From positions 33,461 to 97,460 of the forward strand of contig NZ_LOPW02000006.1 of assembly GCF_001469875.2 (NCBI RefSeq): a stretch of 64,000 bases of DNA, in the 5' to 3' direction. This DNA is from Haloferax marisrubri. GTDB taxonomy: Archaea; Halobacteriota; Halobacteria; Halobacteriales; Haloferacaceae. How positions within the stretch are numbered: position 1 is the first letter of the stretch; each line of letters opens with the position of its first letter. The position numbers and the translations under genes are program-made. The notes under the pieces were generated by a model. The model was not told the DNA's origin, searched no databases, and saw only the letters and a list, made by a program, of their open reading frames with translations. This document shows, in pieces, positions 43,982-53,846 of this stretch.

Positions 43982-45235
43982 ATGGACCAAGACCTCGTCG
44001 ACCAGGCGACGCGCACGCGCAGAGCGTACCTCAAGGGCGGCGGCGCGCTTCTCGCGGGCGGCTTGCTGGCCGGCTGTGCCGGACAGAACGACGCGGAATC
44101 ATCGCCGGACGCGACCGAGACGGCCGCGGCGACGGATGCGACCGAAGCGTCTACCGAGACAGAGACGGAGGCCGAACAGACCGGGTACACGGTGTCGATG
44201 TCCCCGGCCGGCGACGTGACGTTCGAGTCGGTCCCGGAGGACGTGATGGTGTACAACCTCGTCTACGCCGACGCGGCGGTCGCCTTCGGCCACGGCGACG
44301 CGGTGAACTCCCTCGGCTTCGACAGCGACGCCGGCGGCCGGACGCTCGACGCCTACTACGAGCGCCTCGACGGCGTCTCGTTCGACCGGAGCGACCTCGC
44401 GCAACTCAACTCGGGGTCCGGGAGCGTCAACATCGACAAGGAACTCGTCTACGAACTGGACTCCGACCTCCACCTCGTCGACCCGGCGCTCGTGGCAGGC
44501 TTCGACGGGTGGGACCAGTCGGACGTCGAGGAGATTCGCGAGCAGGTCGCGCCGTGGTTCGGCAACGCCTACAGTCGCACGCACGCCCAGCCGCCCGAGC
44601 CGTACGCCGCCGACTACCAGTACTACACGCTCTGGGAAATCGTCGAGAAAGTCGGACAGGTGTTCCAGGAGGAAGACCGCTACGCGGCGCTCGAAGCGGT
44701 CCACAGCGACCTCCTCGACACGATTCAGTCGGACCTCCCGTCCGAGTCGGAGCGGCCGACCGTCGGCGTCGTCATCTACATGGACGAGACGTTCTACCCG
44801 ACGAAAATCAACGCCCCCGGCTTCGCGACCTCGCACATCCGCCCGCTCGGCGTCACCGACGCCTTCGCGGCCGGCGACGTGACGTTCGAGACCTCCTACG
44901 ACTTCGAGACGATGCTCGAAATCGACCCCGACGTACTGCTCCACAGCTACGGTATCGACTCCTACTACGACGTGGCGTCGATTCAGGAGACTCTCGAAGA
45001 CCACCCCGTCGGAAGCGAACTCAGCGCGGTCCAGAACGACCGCGTCTACCCCTCGGGGACGCCGGTTCAGGGGCCGATTATGAACCTGTTCCAGACCGAG
45101 ATGACGGCCAAACAGCTCCACCCCGACCAGTTCGGCGCGTGGCCGGAGTACACCGGCGGTGCCTATCCCGAAATCCCCGAAGACGAGCAACTGTTCGACC
45201 GCGAGCGCGTCGCCGACATCGTCAGCGGCAACTAA
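43982..45235 (+). CDS. Iron-type ABC transporter substrate-binding lipoprotein 2
   Basis: A 417-residue paralogue of the protein encoded divergently at 42652-43887. TRRAYLKGG gives a Tat-like motif and LLAGC the lipidation site (Cys32), followed by an acidic Thr-rich linker. Shared stretches include YTVSMSPAGDVTFESVPEDV, AVAFGHGDAVNS and GPIMNLFQTEMTAKQLHPDQF. The ATG at 43982 fits a leaderless start 24 bases after a TATA-like TTTATC; a TTG at 43970 is less likely. With its neighbour it forms a pair controlled by two operators in 94 bases. Transport partners must be encoded elsewhere. Confidence 0.9.
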   Translation: MDQDLVDQATRTRRAYLKGGGALLAGGLLAGCAGQNDAESSPDATETAAATDATEASTETETEAEQTGYTVSMSPAGDVTFESVPEDVMVYNLVYADAAVAFGHGDAVNSLGFDSDAGGRTLDAYYERLDGVSFDRSDLAQLNSGSGSVNIDKELVYELDSDLHLVDPALVAGFDGWDQSDVEEIREQVAPWFGNAYSRTHAQPPEPYAADYQYYTLWEIVEKVGQVFQEEDRYAALEAVHSDLLDTIQSDLPSESERPTVGVVIYMDETFYPTKINAPGFATSHIRPLGVTDAFAAGDVTFETSYDFETMLEIDPDVLLHSYGIDSYYDVASIQETLEDHPVGSELSAVQNDRVYPSGTPVQGPIMNLFQTEMTAKQLHPDQFGAWPEYTGGAYPEIPEDEQLFDRERVADIVSGN

Positions 45236-45319
45236 GCCGACTCGTCTTCCCGACGACTGTCTCCCTCCCGCTCGATTCCGACGGGCGGTTCTTCCGCCTC
45301 GCTCGGTCTGCTCGGCCGC

Positions 45320-45463
45320 TTACCAGAGTTGGACCGCGGGCGTCCCGCAGTCGTCGCAGACGATGGCGTCGTTGTCCTTGTAGCTCCCCGTCACGAGGTC
45401 GCCCTCGCAGTAGGTGCAGTCCTCTTCGTCGAACGATTCGAGCAGATGCGTGGATTCGGCCAT
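45320..45463 (-). CDS. Small zinc-finger protein (HVO_A0556-like)
   Basis: A 47-residue protein, MAESTHLLESFDEEDCTYC onward, with two CxxC knuckles: CTYC and CDDC, spaced by about 14 residues (EGDLVTGSYKDNDAIV). This suggests one zinc ribbon-like site. It resembles the HVO_A0556-type small zinc-finger proteins annotated in Haloferax. It lies downstream of the substrate-binding gene on the opposite strand. The start at 45463 is preferred over a GTG at 45562, whose extra 33 residues are not family-like and would run into repeat-bearing DNA. The function of these proteins is not known. Confidence 0.7.
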   Translation of the reverse strand: MAESTHLLESFDEEDCTYCEGDLVTGSYKDNDAIVCDDCGTPAVQLW

Positions 45464-45704
45464 ATCCGACGATTCGGCTCCAGTCGTAAGAACATTTCTA
45501 CGGTTCGATATATCGCGGTCCGTGACACTCCCGAGAACGGCTCTGTTGAAATCCTCAGTCACAGATAGTTTGTGAGACCGTGCTGAATACAGCGCGCAAG
45601 TCGGTCATCACGCTCACCGGTGCCCGAACAAATCACGTTTTCATTTTCGCCGTGAGAGCGGTATGCCGAATGCTTATACAGTTCATCCGGCAACTAGAGG
45701 TAAG

Positions 45705-45974
45705 ATGGCCAGTTCGACTCGTAACGGCGATTACAACGAAGGCGAGATTCGTCTCTGGCAAGAGGATGGCTGGTGGATTGCGAGGGACGTCGATACGGGC
45801 GTGACCACGCAGGGAGAGTCCAGAGAAGAAGCCCTGGACAACCTCGACGATGCTGTCGCAGTCCATACTGGCGAACGGGGCCGCGAACCGACGGACGAAG
45901 AACTTCGCGCGCTGGGAATCGACCCCGCGAACAACACCACAGGCGACCAGGAACCACCGGACGTCCTCGACTAA
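45705..45974 (+). CDS. hicB: HicB family antitoxin
   Basis: An 89-residue antitoxin. The partial RNase H-like HicB fold is marked by LWQEDGWWIARDVDTGVTTQG and SREEALDNLDDAVAVHTGERG, then PTDEELRALGIDP. It should bind and block the HicA toxin encoded three bases downstream. The start at 45705 follows AGAGGTAAG, a weak ribosome site; a start at 45663 would add 14 residues and is possible. Codon use is less GC-biased than that of neighbouring operons, fitting recent acquisition. Unlike many bacterial pairs, antitoxin precedes toxin. Confidence 0.88.
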   Translation: MASSTRNGDYNEGEIRLWQEDGWWIARDVDTGVTTQGESREEALDNLDDAVAVHTGERGREPTDEELRALGIDPANNTTGDQEPPDVLD

Positions 45975-45977
45975 TCG

Positions 45978-46229
45978 ATGGGGCGGCGAACGTTTTCAGG
46001 GGTGGAGGTCGTGAAAGTGCTGGTCAACGTCGGCGGATTCGAGTGGCGACGAACGACTGGTGACCACGCTCAACTGTACTACGAACACCCGACGAACGAA
46101 GCAGACCGCCGACAGGTAACCGTCCCGCTGCATAGCGAGTTACGTACCGGGACGCTCCGAAGCATCGCTGAGAGTGCCGGAGCACACGATTTCGATGCTT
46201 TCTGTGAATGGATAGACGAACATTCCTGA
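45978..46229 (+). CDS. hicA: HicA family toxin (mRNA interferase)
   Basis: An 83-residue protein with the HicA double-stranded-RNA-binding-like fold: VVKVLVNVGGFEWRRTTGDHAQLYYEHP, then VTVPLHSELRTGTLRSIAESAG (quoted in part). The catalytic His is present in GDHAQ, in place of the more usual GSHH. As a HicA it would cleave mRNAs when free of HicB. It starts three bases after the hicB stop. Flanking imperfect repeats and lower GC suggest the pair moved in as a unit. Confidence 0.88.
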   Translation: MGRRTFSGVEVVKVLVNVGGFEWRRTTGDHAQLYYEHPTNEADRRQVTVPLHSELRTGTLRSIAESAGAHDFDAFCEWIDEHS

Positions 46230-46548
46230 TTTTCACCGTGGTATCACTCTCAGCCACCGGTTTCGGGTCTTGAGTCGGTCTCAGCGAGCGTGCTGAATCC
46301 GGCGTACAAACAGGACACACGAGTACATCACATAGCGACCCGAACGGCCACTGCCACTCTACTACGAGAATATTCAGTTCGAGCCAGCGTTTCGCCGGCA
46401 ACAGATGCGGCTCACGATGCGGGACCGCAAAACGGTGGATTCCGGGGGAATTGTGGTGGGGTGCCCGGTGTGGTGGTGATGGATTGTCCGGGCGCAGGAA
46501 GCTCCCCGGAGGAGCGTGGGAACGTGTCGAGGGAACGGCGAGTCAGAC
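46230..46548. other. Intergenic stretch after hicA
   Basis: About 320 bases without a gene. It holds the second flanking repeat (46289-46309). The left 150 bases have low GC, while the right end (46440-46548) is G-rich. Nothing else recognisable was seen. Confidence 0.5.
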
Positions 46549-47205
46549 TTAGTAGCCCAGTTGCTCGCGGATGAGGACGACGGTGGTGCGGCCCTCCTCG
46601 ACTTCCTGCCGGAAGATGAGCTGCTTCGCAATCATCGACTCGACGCCGTAGGCCTCCTTCGCGCGCTCGTTTTCGAGGGGGTACGCGACGGACTCGAGGC
46701 GGTCGAGCGCGTCCTGAAGCGTCGGCACGATTTTGTTGACGCCGCTGACGATGACGACGTTGCTGGCGGCGAAGGGGTACGCGCCGATGCGGCTCCCGGA
46801 GAGGTCCGCGGCGACGAGTTCGCCCGTCTGGGCGATGGCGTTGATGCCGCCGAGGAAGTAGTCGGCGGTCTGGGAGTCGCGGCGGGCGGCCTGTCGCTCC
46901 GCGTCGTCGTCGATGCTCCAAATCTGGTCCGGCAGGCTCTCCCACTCGTGGTCGCCCTCGCTCAGGTAGTCGTCGAACCCGATTTCTTCGAGGGTGGTCG
47001 AGTGGCCGTTCATCACGGAGACGCCGGCGGGGATGTGCGACTGCAGGGTTTCGAGCGCCTCGTCGGCCGTATCGACGACGACGACGTCGAACCCGCTCGC
47101 TTCGAGGTTCTCGACGGTGGCTTCGACGACCTCGTCGTCGGGGAGCTGGTCGAGGTCGGCGTCGATATCGGCGTCGTCTGCGTAGTCAGATTTCTGCTGA
47201 GACAT
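46549..47205 (-). CDS. LUD domain protein (LutC-like)
   Basis: A 218-residue single-domain LUD (DUF162) protein. VENLEASGFDVVVVDTADEALETL, VMNGHSTTLEEIGFDDYL and the C-terminal AAS-NVVIVSGVNKIVPTLQDALDRL (quoted in part) match the family. In bacteria LutC works with iron-sulfur partners LutA and LutB in lactate oxidation, but none is adjacent here, so a separate role is likely. It stands alone; the next gene (cbiP) points the same way, 174 bases upstream. Confidence 0.8.
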   Translation of the reverse strand: MSQQKSDYADDADIDADLDQLPDDEVVEATVENLEASGFDVVVVDTADEALETLQSHIPAGVSVMNGHSTTLEEIGFDDYLSEGDHEWESLPDQIWSIDDDAERQAARRDSQTADYFLGGINAIAQTGELVAADLSGSRIGAYPFAASNVVIVSGVNKIVPTLQDALDRLESVAYPLENERAKEAYGVESMIAKQLIFRQEVEEGRTTVVLIREQLGY

Positions 47206-47378
47206 GTGTGAGTGTGGTGGTGGAGTCGGTGGGTGCTCCGACGAACGTGTGTAGCGCCTATCGGGTGTTAAACGCTCGCTGACGGTGGTGTCAGGTGGTT
47301 ACAGACGTGTTACCGGGCTCGTTGGGGACAGGTCGCCGATGCGGTGACTGCCCTTCCGGCGACTACCGGCGACTCCCC

Positions 47379-48902
47379 TTACTCTAGCCCGAGCACGTCG
47401 CAGAGCGCCGCCACGTCGAGATTGTCGGCGACGAGCGCGGCGGCGCGGTCGTAGGGGTCGCTCGATGCGCCGGCGTCCGCGTCGGCTTCGGCCGTCTCCG
47501 ACGCCGGCCGGTCGCGCCCGGCCGACTCGTACACGGCGTCCACGAACGCGTTCCGCGGCGAGTCGTTGGCGAACAGGTCGTGGATGTACGTCCCCGCGAC
47601 CCGCCCGAGCGCCGCGCCGTCGCCCGAAACGGGGGTCGCGTCGCCGACGATTCGGCTGTCGCCCATGTGTATCTCGTAGCCGTCGATGGTCCCCGTCGCG
47701 CCGGCCAGCGGTCCCGCGCCGTCGAACTCGACGGAGACGGGTTCGACCCGCTTGTCGCGGGAAAAGCGCGTGACTATCGGTAGGAGGCCGAACCCCTCGA
47801 CCGTCTCGTCGGCCGCCGTCCCCTCGATGTCGGCGTTCTCGATGGTCTCGCCGAGCAGTTGGTAGCCGCCGCAGATGCCGACGACCGGGCCGTCGAAGCC
47901 GGCGAGTTCGCCGTCGAAGCCGGCGTCACGGAGCGCGAGCAGGTCGTCGACCGTGTTCTTGCTGCCGGGGAGGACCACCCCGTCGATGCCGTCCAGCGTC
48001 GCGTCGAGCGGGAGGTAGGCGACCCGGACGCCCGGCGTCTCGGCCAGCGGGCCGAAGTCCGTCGCGTTCGAGATGCGCGGGAGTCGCGGCACGCCGATGG
48101 TGACCGCGTGCTCGGCCGCGATGCCGTCGTCGTCGCCGACGGTGGCGCGCTCGCCCTCCGCGGGGAGCGCGAGGCTGTCTTCCTCCGGGAGACCGGGGTC
48201 GTCGTAGGGAAGCACCCCGAGGACGGGCACGCCGGTGCGCTCCTCGATTTCGTCGAGCCCCGGTTCGAGGAGGCTCGGGTCGCCGCGGAACTTCGTGATG
48301 ACCGCGCCGACGACCCGCTCGCGCACGTCCTCGGGGAGTAGTTCGAGCGTCCCGAGCAGGCTGGCGAAGACGCCGCCGCGTTCGATATCGGCCGCGATGA
48401 GGATGTCGGCGTCGGCGAAGCGGGCGGTCTCGATGTTGGCCAAATCGCGGTCGTGGAGGTTTATCTCGGCAATCGAGCCGGCCCCCTCGGCGACGACCAC
48501 GTCCGACTCGGTCGCCAGCCGACGATGCGATTCGACCGCCGCCTTGCGGGCGTCCTCCCAGTGGGTCGCGTAGTAGTCGCCCGCGGAGTTGAGACCGACC
48601 GCTCGGCCGTGGACGACCAGTTGCGAGGTGCCGTCGCCGTGGGGCTTGAGCAGGACCGGGTTGTGGTCGGTCGTCGGCGCGACCCGCGCGGCGCGGGCCT
48701 GCACGTACTGCGAGACGCCGATTTCGCCGAAGTCGTCGCCGTCGGCGGTCGCGACCGCGCGGGCGTTGTTGCTCATGTTCTGCGCCTTGAACGGCGCGAC
48801 CGAGAGGTCGCGGTCGGCGAACAGGCGGCAGAGTCCGGCCGCGACGGTGCTCTTGCCCACGTGGCTCGCGGTCCCCGCGACGAGGAGGGTCGGCGTCGTC
48901 AT
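47379..48902 (-). CDS. cobQ: Cobyric acid synthase (adenosylcobyrinate amidating)
   Basis: A 507-residue enzyme adding amides to the side chains of adenosylcobyrinic acid a,c-diamide in cobalamin synthesis. The N-terminal dethiobiotin-synthetase-like domain starts [20 protein letters not shown] and has [10 protein letters not shown]; the C-terminal glutamine amidotransferase domain has the nucleophile Cys in [10 protein letters not shown] and the His in GTYIHDLF. A long acidic loop precedes the C terminus. The start at 48902 ([10 protein letters not shown]) matches the family; further upstream codons do not. It is the only cobalamin gene seen here. Confidence 0.95.
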   Translation of the reverse strand: MTTPTLLVAGTASHVGKSTVAAGLCRLFADRDLSVAPFKAQNMSNNARAVATADGDDFGEIGVSQYVQARAARVAPTTDHNPVLLKPHGDGTSQLVVHGRAVGLNSAGDYYATHWEDARKAAVESHRRLATESDVVVAEGAGSIAEINLHDRDLANIETARFADADILIAADIERGGVFASLLGTLELLPEDVRERVVGAVITKFRGDPSLLEPGLDEIEERTGVPVLGVLPYDDPGLPEEDSLALPAEGERATVGDDDGIAAEHAVTIGVPRLPRISNATDFGPLAETPGVRVAYLPLDATLDGIDGVVLPGSKNTVDDLLALRDAGFDGELAGFDGPVVGICGGYQLLGETIENADIEGTAADETVEGFGLLPIVTRFSRDKRVEPVSVEFDGAGPLAGATGTIDGYEIHMGDSRIVGDATPVSGDGAALGRVAGTYIHDLFANDSPRNAFVDAVYESAGRDRPASETAEADADAGASSDPYDRAAALVADNLDVAALCDVLGLE

Positions 48903-49097
48903 CTGCCGGGAGTCAGGGCCGCGCGGTTCAAAGGTGTTCGTTTCGCAGGCGCGAAGGGGAGTCCGCGCCTCCTTCGGCGGAAGGTCCGAACCACTCGCCG
49001 ACGACGTTCCCCGCCATACTGTGGTGGTCACGTCGATTCTGTGAAATGTTGCCGGAAGTGATGCGTTTAGTTCGCTCGCCCGCTCGGTCTATCATGA

Positions 49098-50714
49098 ATG
49101 AAGAAACAGTTACTCGTGACGGACTTCCTCGACCGGGCCCGGACGTACTACGGCGATTACGAGGCTGTCGTCGGCGTCGACGGTGAGCGATTCACCTACG
49201 CGGAGTTCGGCGAGCGGGTGGACAGGTTTTCAGCGGCGTTACAATCGCGCGGCGTCGAGAAGGGCGACCGGGTCGCGGTGCTCGACCCTAACACGCACTA
49301 CCACCTCGAAGCGGCCTTCGGCGCGATGCAGTGCGGCGCGCTCCACGTCCCGCTGAACTACCGGCTCACGACCGAGGACTACGAGTACCTGCTCTCGGAC
49401 TCCGGCGCGAGCGTGGTCTACGCCGACTACCAGTACGCGGGGAAAATCGAGGCCGTCCGCGACGACGTGCCCGCCGAGGTGTTCGTGACGAACGACCCCA
49501 CCGCCGTCGACGGCGACTGGCTCGACTTCGAGGCGTTCCTCGACGAGGCCGACGCCGACGACTACGAGCGCCCCGAGATGTCCGAGGACGAACTCATCAC
49601 CATCAACTACACGTCGGGGACGACCGGCGACCCGAAGGGCGTCTGCCGAACCCACCGCACCGAGTCGCTCCACGCCCAACTGGTGACGATTCACCACCAC
49701 ATCGCCGACGACGACGTCTACCTCTGGACGCTCCCGATGTTCCACGTCAACGGCTGGGGCCACATCTACGCCGTCACCGGCCGCGGCGCGAAACACGTCT
49801 GCACCCGCGGGGTCGACGCCGAGCAGGTGTTCGACGCCATCGCCACCGAGGACGTGTCCTTCTTCTGCTGTGCGCCGACCGTGCTGTCCATCCTGCGCGA
49901 GTACGCCGAGGAGCACGACCCGGCCTACACCGGCGACAACCCGGTCCGCGTGACCGCCGCCGGCAGCGCCGCGCCGAGCGCGACGATTCGCCACACCGAG
50001 TCCGAGTTCGGCTGGGAGTTCACCCAACTCTACGGCGCGACCGAGACCGGCCCGCTCATCGCGACCTCGGACGCGAACCGCCTCATTCCCGACGAGGGCG
50101 GCCTGCGCTTCTCGCTCAAACAGCGGCAGGGCGTCGCCCCGCTCGGGACCGACCTGCGCGTCGTCGACGAGGACGGCGAGCGGGTCCCGCGCGACGACGC
50201 CACCATCGGCGAGGTGGTCGTCCGCGGCAATCAGGTGATGGAGAAGTACTGGAACAAGCCCGACGAGACCCACGACGCGTTCAACGACCGCCTCGAAGGC
50301 TGGTACCACACCGGCGACCTCGCCGTCGTCAACGAGGACGGCATGATAGCGATTCAGGACCGCAAGAAGGACATCATCATCTCCGGCGGCGAGAACATCT
50401 CCTCGGTCGAACTGGAGGACACGCTGTTCGACCACGACGCCGTCGGCGACGTGGCGGTCATCCCCGCGCCGTCCGAGAAGTGGGGCGAGACGCCGAAGGC
50501 GTTCGTCGTCCCCGCGAACGGCGACGTGGAGAACCCCGGCGTCACCGCCGAGGAGTTGACCGAGTACACCCGCGACCGCCTCGCCGGCTACAAGGCCATC
50601 CGCGAGTTCGAGTTCGTCGAGGAGATTCCCAAGACCGCGACCGGCAAGATTCAGAAGTACGAACTCCGCAAGCGCGAGTGGGACGACGAAGAGCGGATGG
50701 TCGGACAGGGGTAA
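49098..50714 (+). CDS. Acyl-CoA synthetase (AMP-forming)
   Basis: A 538-residue adenylate-forming ligase. The ATP-binding motif is YTSGTTGDPKGV, YGATETGPL and GWYHTGDLAVVNEDG follow, and the catalytic Lys lies in TATGKIQKYELRKREWD at the C terminus. It activates a carboxylate, probably a medium or long fatty acid, to an acyl-CoA. The first 45 residues (MKKQLLVTDFLDRARTYYGD) match long-chain ligases of haloarchaea. It stands alone; a second possible ATG four bases upstream is out of frame. The exact acid is not readable. Confidence 0.93.
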   Translation: MKKQLLVTDFLDRARTYYGDYEAVVGVDGERFTYAEFGERVDRFSAALQSRGVEKGDRVAVLDPNTHYHLEAAFGAMQCGALHVPLNYRLTTEDYEYLLSDSGASVVYADYQYAGKIEAVRDDVPAEVFVTNDPTAVDGDWLDFEAFLDEADADDYERPEMSEDELITINYTSGTTGDPKGVCRTHRTESLHAQLVTIHHHIADDDVYLWTLPMFHVNGWGHIYAVTGRGAKHVCTRGVDAEQVFDAIATEDVSFFCCAPTVLSILREYAEEHDPAYTGDNPVRVTAAGSAAPSATIRHTESEFGWEFTQLYGATETGPLIATSDANRLIPDEGGLRFSLKQRQGVAPLGTDLRVVDEDGERVPRDDATIGEVVVRGNQVMEKYWNKPDETHDAFNDRLEGWYHTGDLAVVNEDGMIAIQDRKKDIIISGGENISSVELEDTLFDHDAVGDVAVIPAPSEKWGETPKAFVVPANGDVENPGVTAEELTEYTRDRLAGYKAIREFEFVEEIPKTATGKIQKYELRKREWDDEERMVGQG

Positions 50715-50828
50715 GCGGCGACGGCGGTTTGACCACCGACTAGTCGGTCATTTTCGACTGCTATCTCTCGATAATTCGACCGTTCGTCCGCAAGATATTA
50801 TTGACTCTCCGAATATATCGTATCTAAG

Positions 50829-53441
50829 ATGTGTCTCCCGAGTTCAGGAGACGCCTCCGCCGGCGCGATTCTCTACGTCGCGGCCGACGGCGTTGTCTCC
50901 GATTCGGTCGTCTCAGCGCTCCGAGACGCCTTCGAGCGTCCGGTCACGCGCGCCGAGAGCGCCGACGCCGCGCGCTCGGCGCTCGCCGACCGACCCGTCT
51001 CCTGCCTCGTCGCCGCCGCCGCTCTCCCCGACGGAACCGACTTGGACACGCTCGTCTCTCCCGACGACGCTCGCGCCGAGTACCCGGTGGTCGTCTACGC
51101 CGCCGCCGGCGACGAGGCCTTCGCCGCCCGCGCCGTCTCGCTCGGCGTCAACGACTATCTGGTCCGCGACGACGCCGACGACTCTCACGCGGAACTCGTC
51201 GAGTCTGTCCGGTCGCTCGTGAACCCGGACGTCGGCGACTCGCGCCCCGGCACACGGAGCCACCGCGTCATCGCCGAGGCGATGGAAGACGGCGCGTTCG
51301 TCCTCGACGCGGACAGCCGCGTCGAATACGTGAACCCGCGAATTGAGGAGATAACCGGGCGCGCCTCCGAGTCGCTCCGTGGCGAGCAGTTCGAGTCGCT
51401 CGTCGACGCCGGCCTGTTCCCCGCCGACGAGTACGACCGGTACCAGAACGCCGTCTCACGGGTCCTCTCGGAGGGCACCACCGAGCGCCTCGACGTTCGG
51501 TTCGTCGACGCCGAGGGCGACCCGCGGCTGTTCGAACTCCAGCTTTCGCCGGCCGCCGACGGCGAGAAGGTGACCGGCGTCGTCGGCATCCCGCGGGACG
51601 TGACCGACCGCGAGGTCGCCACCACCCAGCGGGGCGAACTGCTCGAACGCATGACGGACGCCTTCTTCGCTCTCGACACCGACTGGCGCTTCGTCTACCT
51701 CAACGACCGCGCGAGAACCGTCTTCGGCGAGGTTCGAGAGCCGGTCCTCGGCGAGCGCATCTGGGACCGCTACCCGTCGGTCGCCGACACCGAACTGTAC
51801 GAAAAGTACCACGAGGCGATGCGGACCCAAGAGCCGGTGACGTTCGAGACCTACGCCGAGCAGTACGACGGCTGGTTCGAGGTTCGCGCGTACCCCTCGC
51901 CGTCGGGGCTGTCGGTCTACTTCCGCGACGTGACGACGCGGAAGCGCTACCTCCAAGCCCTCGAATCGACCAACCAGCGCCTCGAGACGCTGCTGCAGAA
52001 CCTGCCGGTCATCCTCTCGGCGTTCGACTCCGAGGGCGTGTTCACCCTGTCGGAGGGTGCCGGACTGGAGTCGCTCGGCCGCGAACCCGGCCAGGTGGTC
52101 GGGCAGTCCGCCTTCGAACTGTACGACGACACGCCCGCGGCCACCGACGCCATCGCCCGCGGCCTGTCGGGCGAGGCGGTCGACACGCGAATCGAGTACC
52201 GCGGCGCGGTCTACGACGTGTGGTACCGTCCCGTCTTCGACGACGACGGCGAGGTGTCGAAGCTCCTCGGCGTCGCCATCGACGTCACCAACCGCGCCCG
52301 GTTGGAGGACGGTCTCCGGTCGCTACAGGCGGTCACGCGGGACCTCATCCTCACCGAGAGCGTCGAGGAGGTCGCGACGCTGGCTGCCGAGGTCGTCCCC
52401 GAACTCGTCCCCGGCACCGAGGCCGCCATCTGGCTCGCCGACGACGGCGGGGGCCTGTCGCCGGCCGCTTCGACTGCCGAGGGGTTCGAGTCGGCGGGCC
52501 GAATCGAGACCGCGTCGGTCGATTCCGGGTCCGACGCCCTCACTCGGGCCGACGCGGCGGCCGTCGACGACCGGCTCCTTCCCGCTGGGTCGGCGGCGTC
52601 GTCGGTCTTGCGCGTCCCGCTCGGGAGCCACGGCCTCCTCGTCGTTTCGACCGACGGCGACGCCTTCCTCGACGTGGACGAGGATTTAATCGAACTCCTC
52701 GGCTCCACGGTCGCCACCGCGCTCTCTGCGACCGTCCGCGAACAGGAACTTCGCAACCGCGAGGCCGACCTCGCGGCGGCCAACGAGCGACTCGACGACT
52801 TCGTCTCCATCGTCGCCCACGACCTCCGCAACCCGCTCGCGGTCGCCACCGGCTACCTCGACCTCGGGATGGAGTCGGGCGAGCGGGCGCATCTCGAACG
52901 CGCCGCCAACGCGGTCGAGCGGATGTCCGAACTGGTCGAGGAGGTTCTCGACCTCGCACGCCAGCGGACGCCCGTGGTCGACGCCAAACCCGTCGACCTC
53001 GCCCGCGTCGTCGACCACGCGTGGCGCTTCGTCGACACCGACGACGCGACGCTCGTCCGCGAGGAGTTGTTCGTCGTCGAGGGCGACGACGGCCGCCTGC
53101 TCAGGCTCTTCGAGAACCTGTTTCGGAATGCTGTCGAGCACGCGGGGCCACCCGACGACCCCCTCGCCGTCCGCGTCGGCGCGCTCGACGACCGCACCGG
53201 GTTCTACGTCGAGGACAACGGCGTCGGCATCCCCGAGGAGACGCGCGAACGCGTCTTCGACCACGGCTACACCACGACGCCGCGGGGAACCGGCTACGGC
53301 CTCGCCATCGTCCGCGACATCGCCGACGCCCACGGCTGGTCCGTCTCGCTCGCCGAGTCGGCCGAGGGCGGCGCGCGGTTCGAGTTCGTGACGCAGCCGG
53401 GACGGCCGCAGACGACTGATTCCGAGAAACCAGACGAATGA
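50829..53441 (+). CDS. Histidine kinase with degenerate receiver, PAS and GAF domains
   Basis: An 870-residue soluble kinase. Residues 10-132 look like a receiver fold (AILYVAADG, VNDYLVRDD), but the phospho-acceptor position is Ala63 (CLVAAAALPDG) and the acidic pair is missing. Three PAS-like segments follow (about 146-265, 270-375, 385-490; VVGIPRDVTDRE, LSVYFRDVTTRK, LLGVAIDVTNRA), then a GAF-like part (500-635). The kinase core has phospho-acceptor His664 in VAHDLRNPL, NAVEHAG, DNGVGIP and GTGYGLAIV. It overlaps the response-regulator gene by four bases, so these form a cognate pair upstream of capCB. Confidence 0.93.
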   Translation: MCLPSSGDASAGAILYVAADGVVSDSVVSALRDAFERPVTRAESADAARSALADRPVSCLVAAAALPDGTDLDTLVSPDDARAEYPVVVYAAAGDEAFAARAVSLGVNDYLVRDDADDSHAELVESVRSLVNPDVGDSRPGTRSHRVIAEAMEDGAFVLDADSRVEYVNPRIEEITGRASESLRGEQFESLVDAGLFPADEYDRYQNAVSRVLSEGTTERLDVRFVDAEGDPRLFELQLSPAADGEKVTGVVGIPRDVTDREVATTQRGELLERMTDAFFALDTDWRFVYLNDRARTVFGEVREPVLGERIWDRYPSVADTELYEKYHEAMRTQEPVTFETYAEQYDGWFEVRAYPSPSGLSVYFRDVTTRKRYLQALESTNQRLETLLQNLPVILSAFDSEGVFTLSEGAGLESLGREPGQVVGQSAFELYDDTPAATDAIARGLSGEAVDTRIEYRGAVYDVWYRPVFDDDGEVSKLLGVAIDVTNRARLEDGLRSLQAVTRDLILTESVEEVATLAAEVVPELVPGTEAAIWLADDGGGLSPAASTAEGFESAGRIETASVDSGSDALTRADAAAVDDRLLPAGSAASSVLRVPLGSHGLLVVSTDGDAFLDVDEDLIELLGSTVATALSATVREQELRNREADLAAANERLDDFVSIVAHDLRNPLAVATGYLDLGMESGERAHLERAANAVERMSELVEEVLDLARQRTPVVDAKPVDLARVVDHAWRFVDTDDATLVREELFVVEGDDGRLLRLFENLFRNAVEHAGPPDDPLAVRVGALDDRTGFYVEDNGVGIPEETRERVFDHGYTTTPRGTGYGLAIVRDIADAHGWSVSLAESAEGGARFEFVTQPGRPQTTDSEKPDE

Positions 53442-53812
53442 CACACACGATACTCATTGCCGAAGACGACGAACCGATGCGACAGATGATAGTCGAGACG
53501 CTCTCGGCGTACGACGTGGTGCCCGTCGAGGACGGTGAGGCCGCGTGGGCGTATCTGACCGACGACGACGCGCCGGACCCCGCTCTCGCCATCTTCGACG
53601 TGATGATGCCCGAACTCGACGGGTTCGGGACGCTCGAACGACTTCGCGGGGCGGACGACGACGACCTCGCGTCGCTCCCTGTCGTCGTTCTCACCTCCCG
53701 CGGGCGCGAGGCCGACGTGCTCCGGGCGCTCGACCTCGATGCTACCGACTTCGTGACCAAACCCTTCAGACCGTTCGAACTGCGCGCCCGCGTCGAACGA
53801 ATCCTCTCATGA
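53438..53812 (+). CDS. Single-domain response regulator
   Basis: A 124-residue receiver with all key residues: acidic pair Asp10/Asp11-like in LIAEDDEP, phospho-acceptor Asp54 in AIFDVMMPELDG, Thr86 in LTSRG, and Lys108 in FVTKPFRP. There is no DNA-binding output domain, so signalling would be by protein contact. It overlaps the kinase by four bases and ends 34 bases before capC, suggesting that one transcript carries the kinase, regulator and polymer synthase. Confidence 0.93.
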   Translation: MTHTILIAEDDEPMRQMIVETLSAYDVVPVEDGEAAWAYLTDDDAPDPALAIFDVMMPELDGFGTLERLRGADDDDLASLPVVVLTSRGREADVLRALDLDATDFVTKPFRPFELRARVERILS

Positions 53813-53846
53813 GCCGACTACACGCTCGTAACCACGGTGTCTCGTC

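Larger units (their letters stand above)
45579..46309. repeat. Imperfect direct repeats flanking hicBA
   Basis: CGTGCTGAATACAGCGCGCAA at 45579-45599 (21 bases, shown as one word plus one base over twenty is avoided elsewhere) is matched by a copy at 46289-46309 with 17 of 21 bases identical; the shared core is CGTGCTGAAT. The two bracket the hicBA pair. They may be ends of a decayed mobile element or traces of insertion. Confidence 0.5.
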
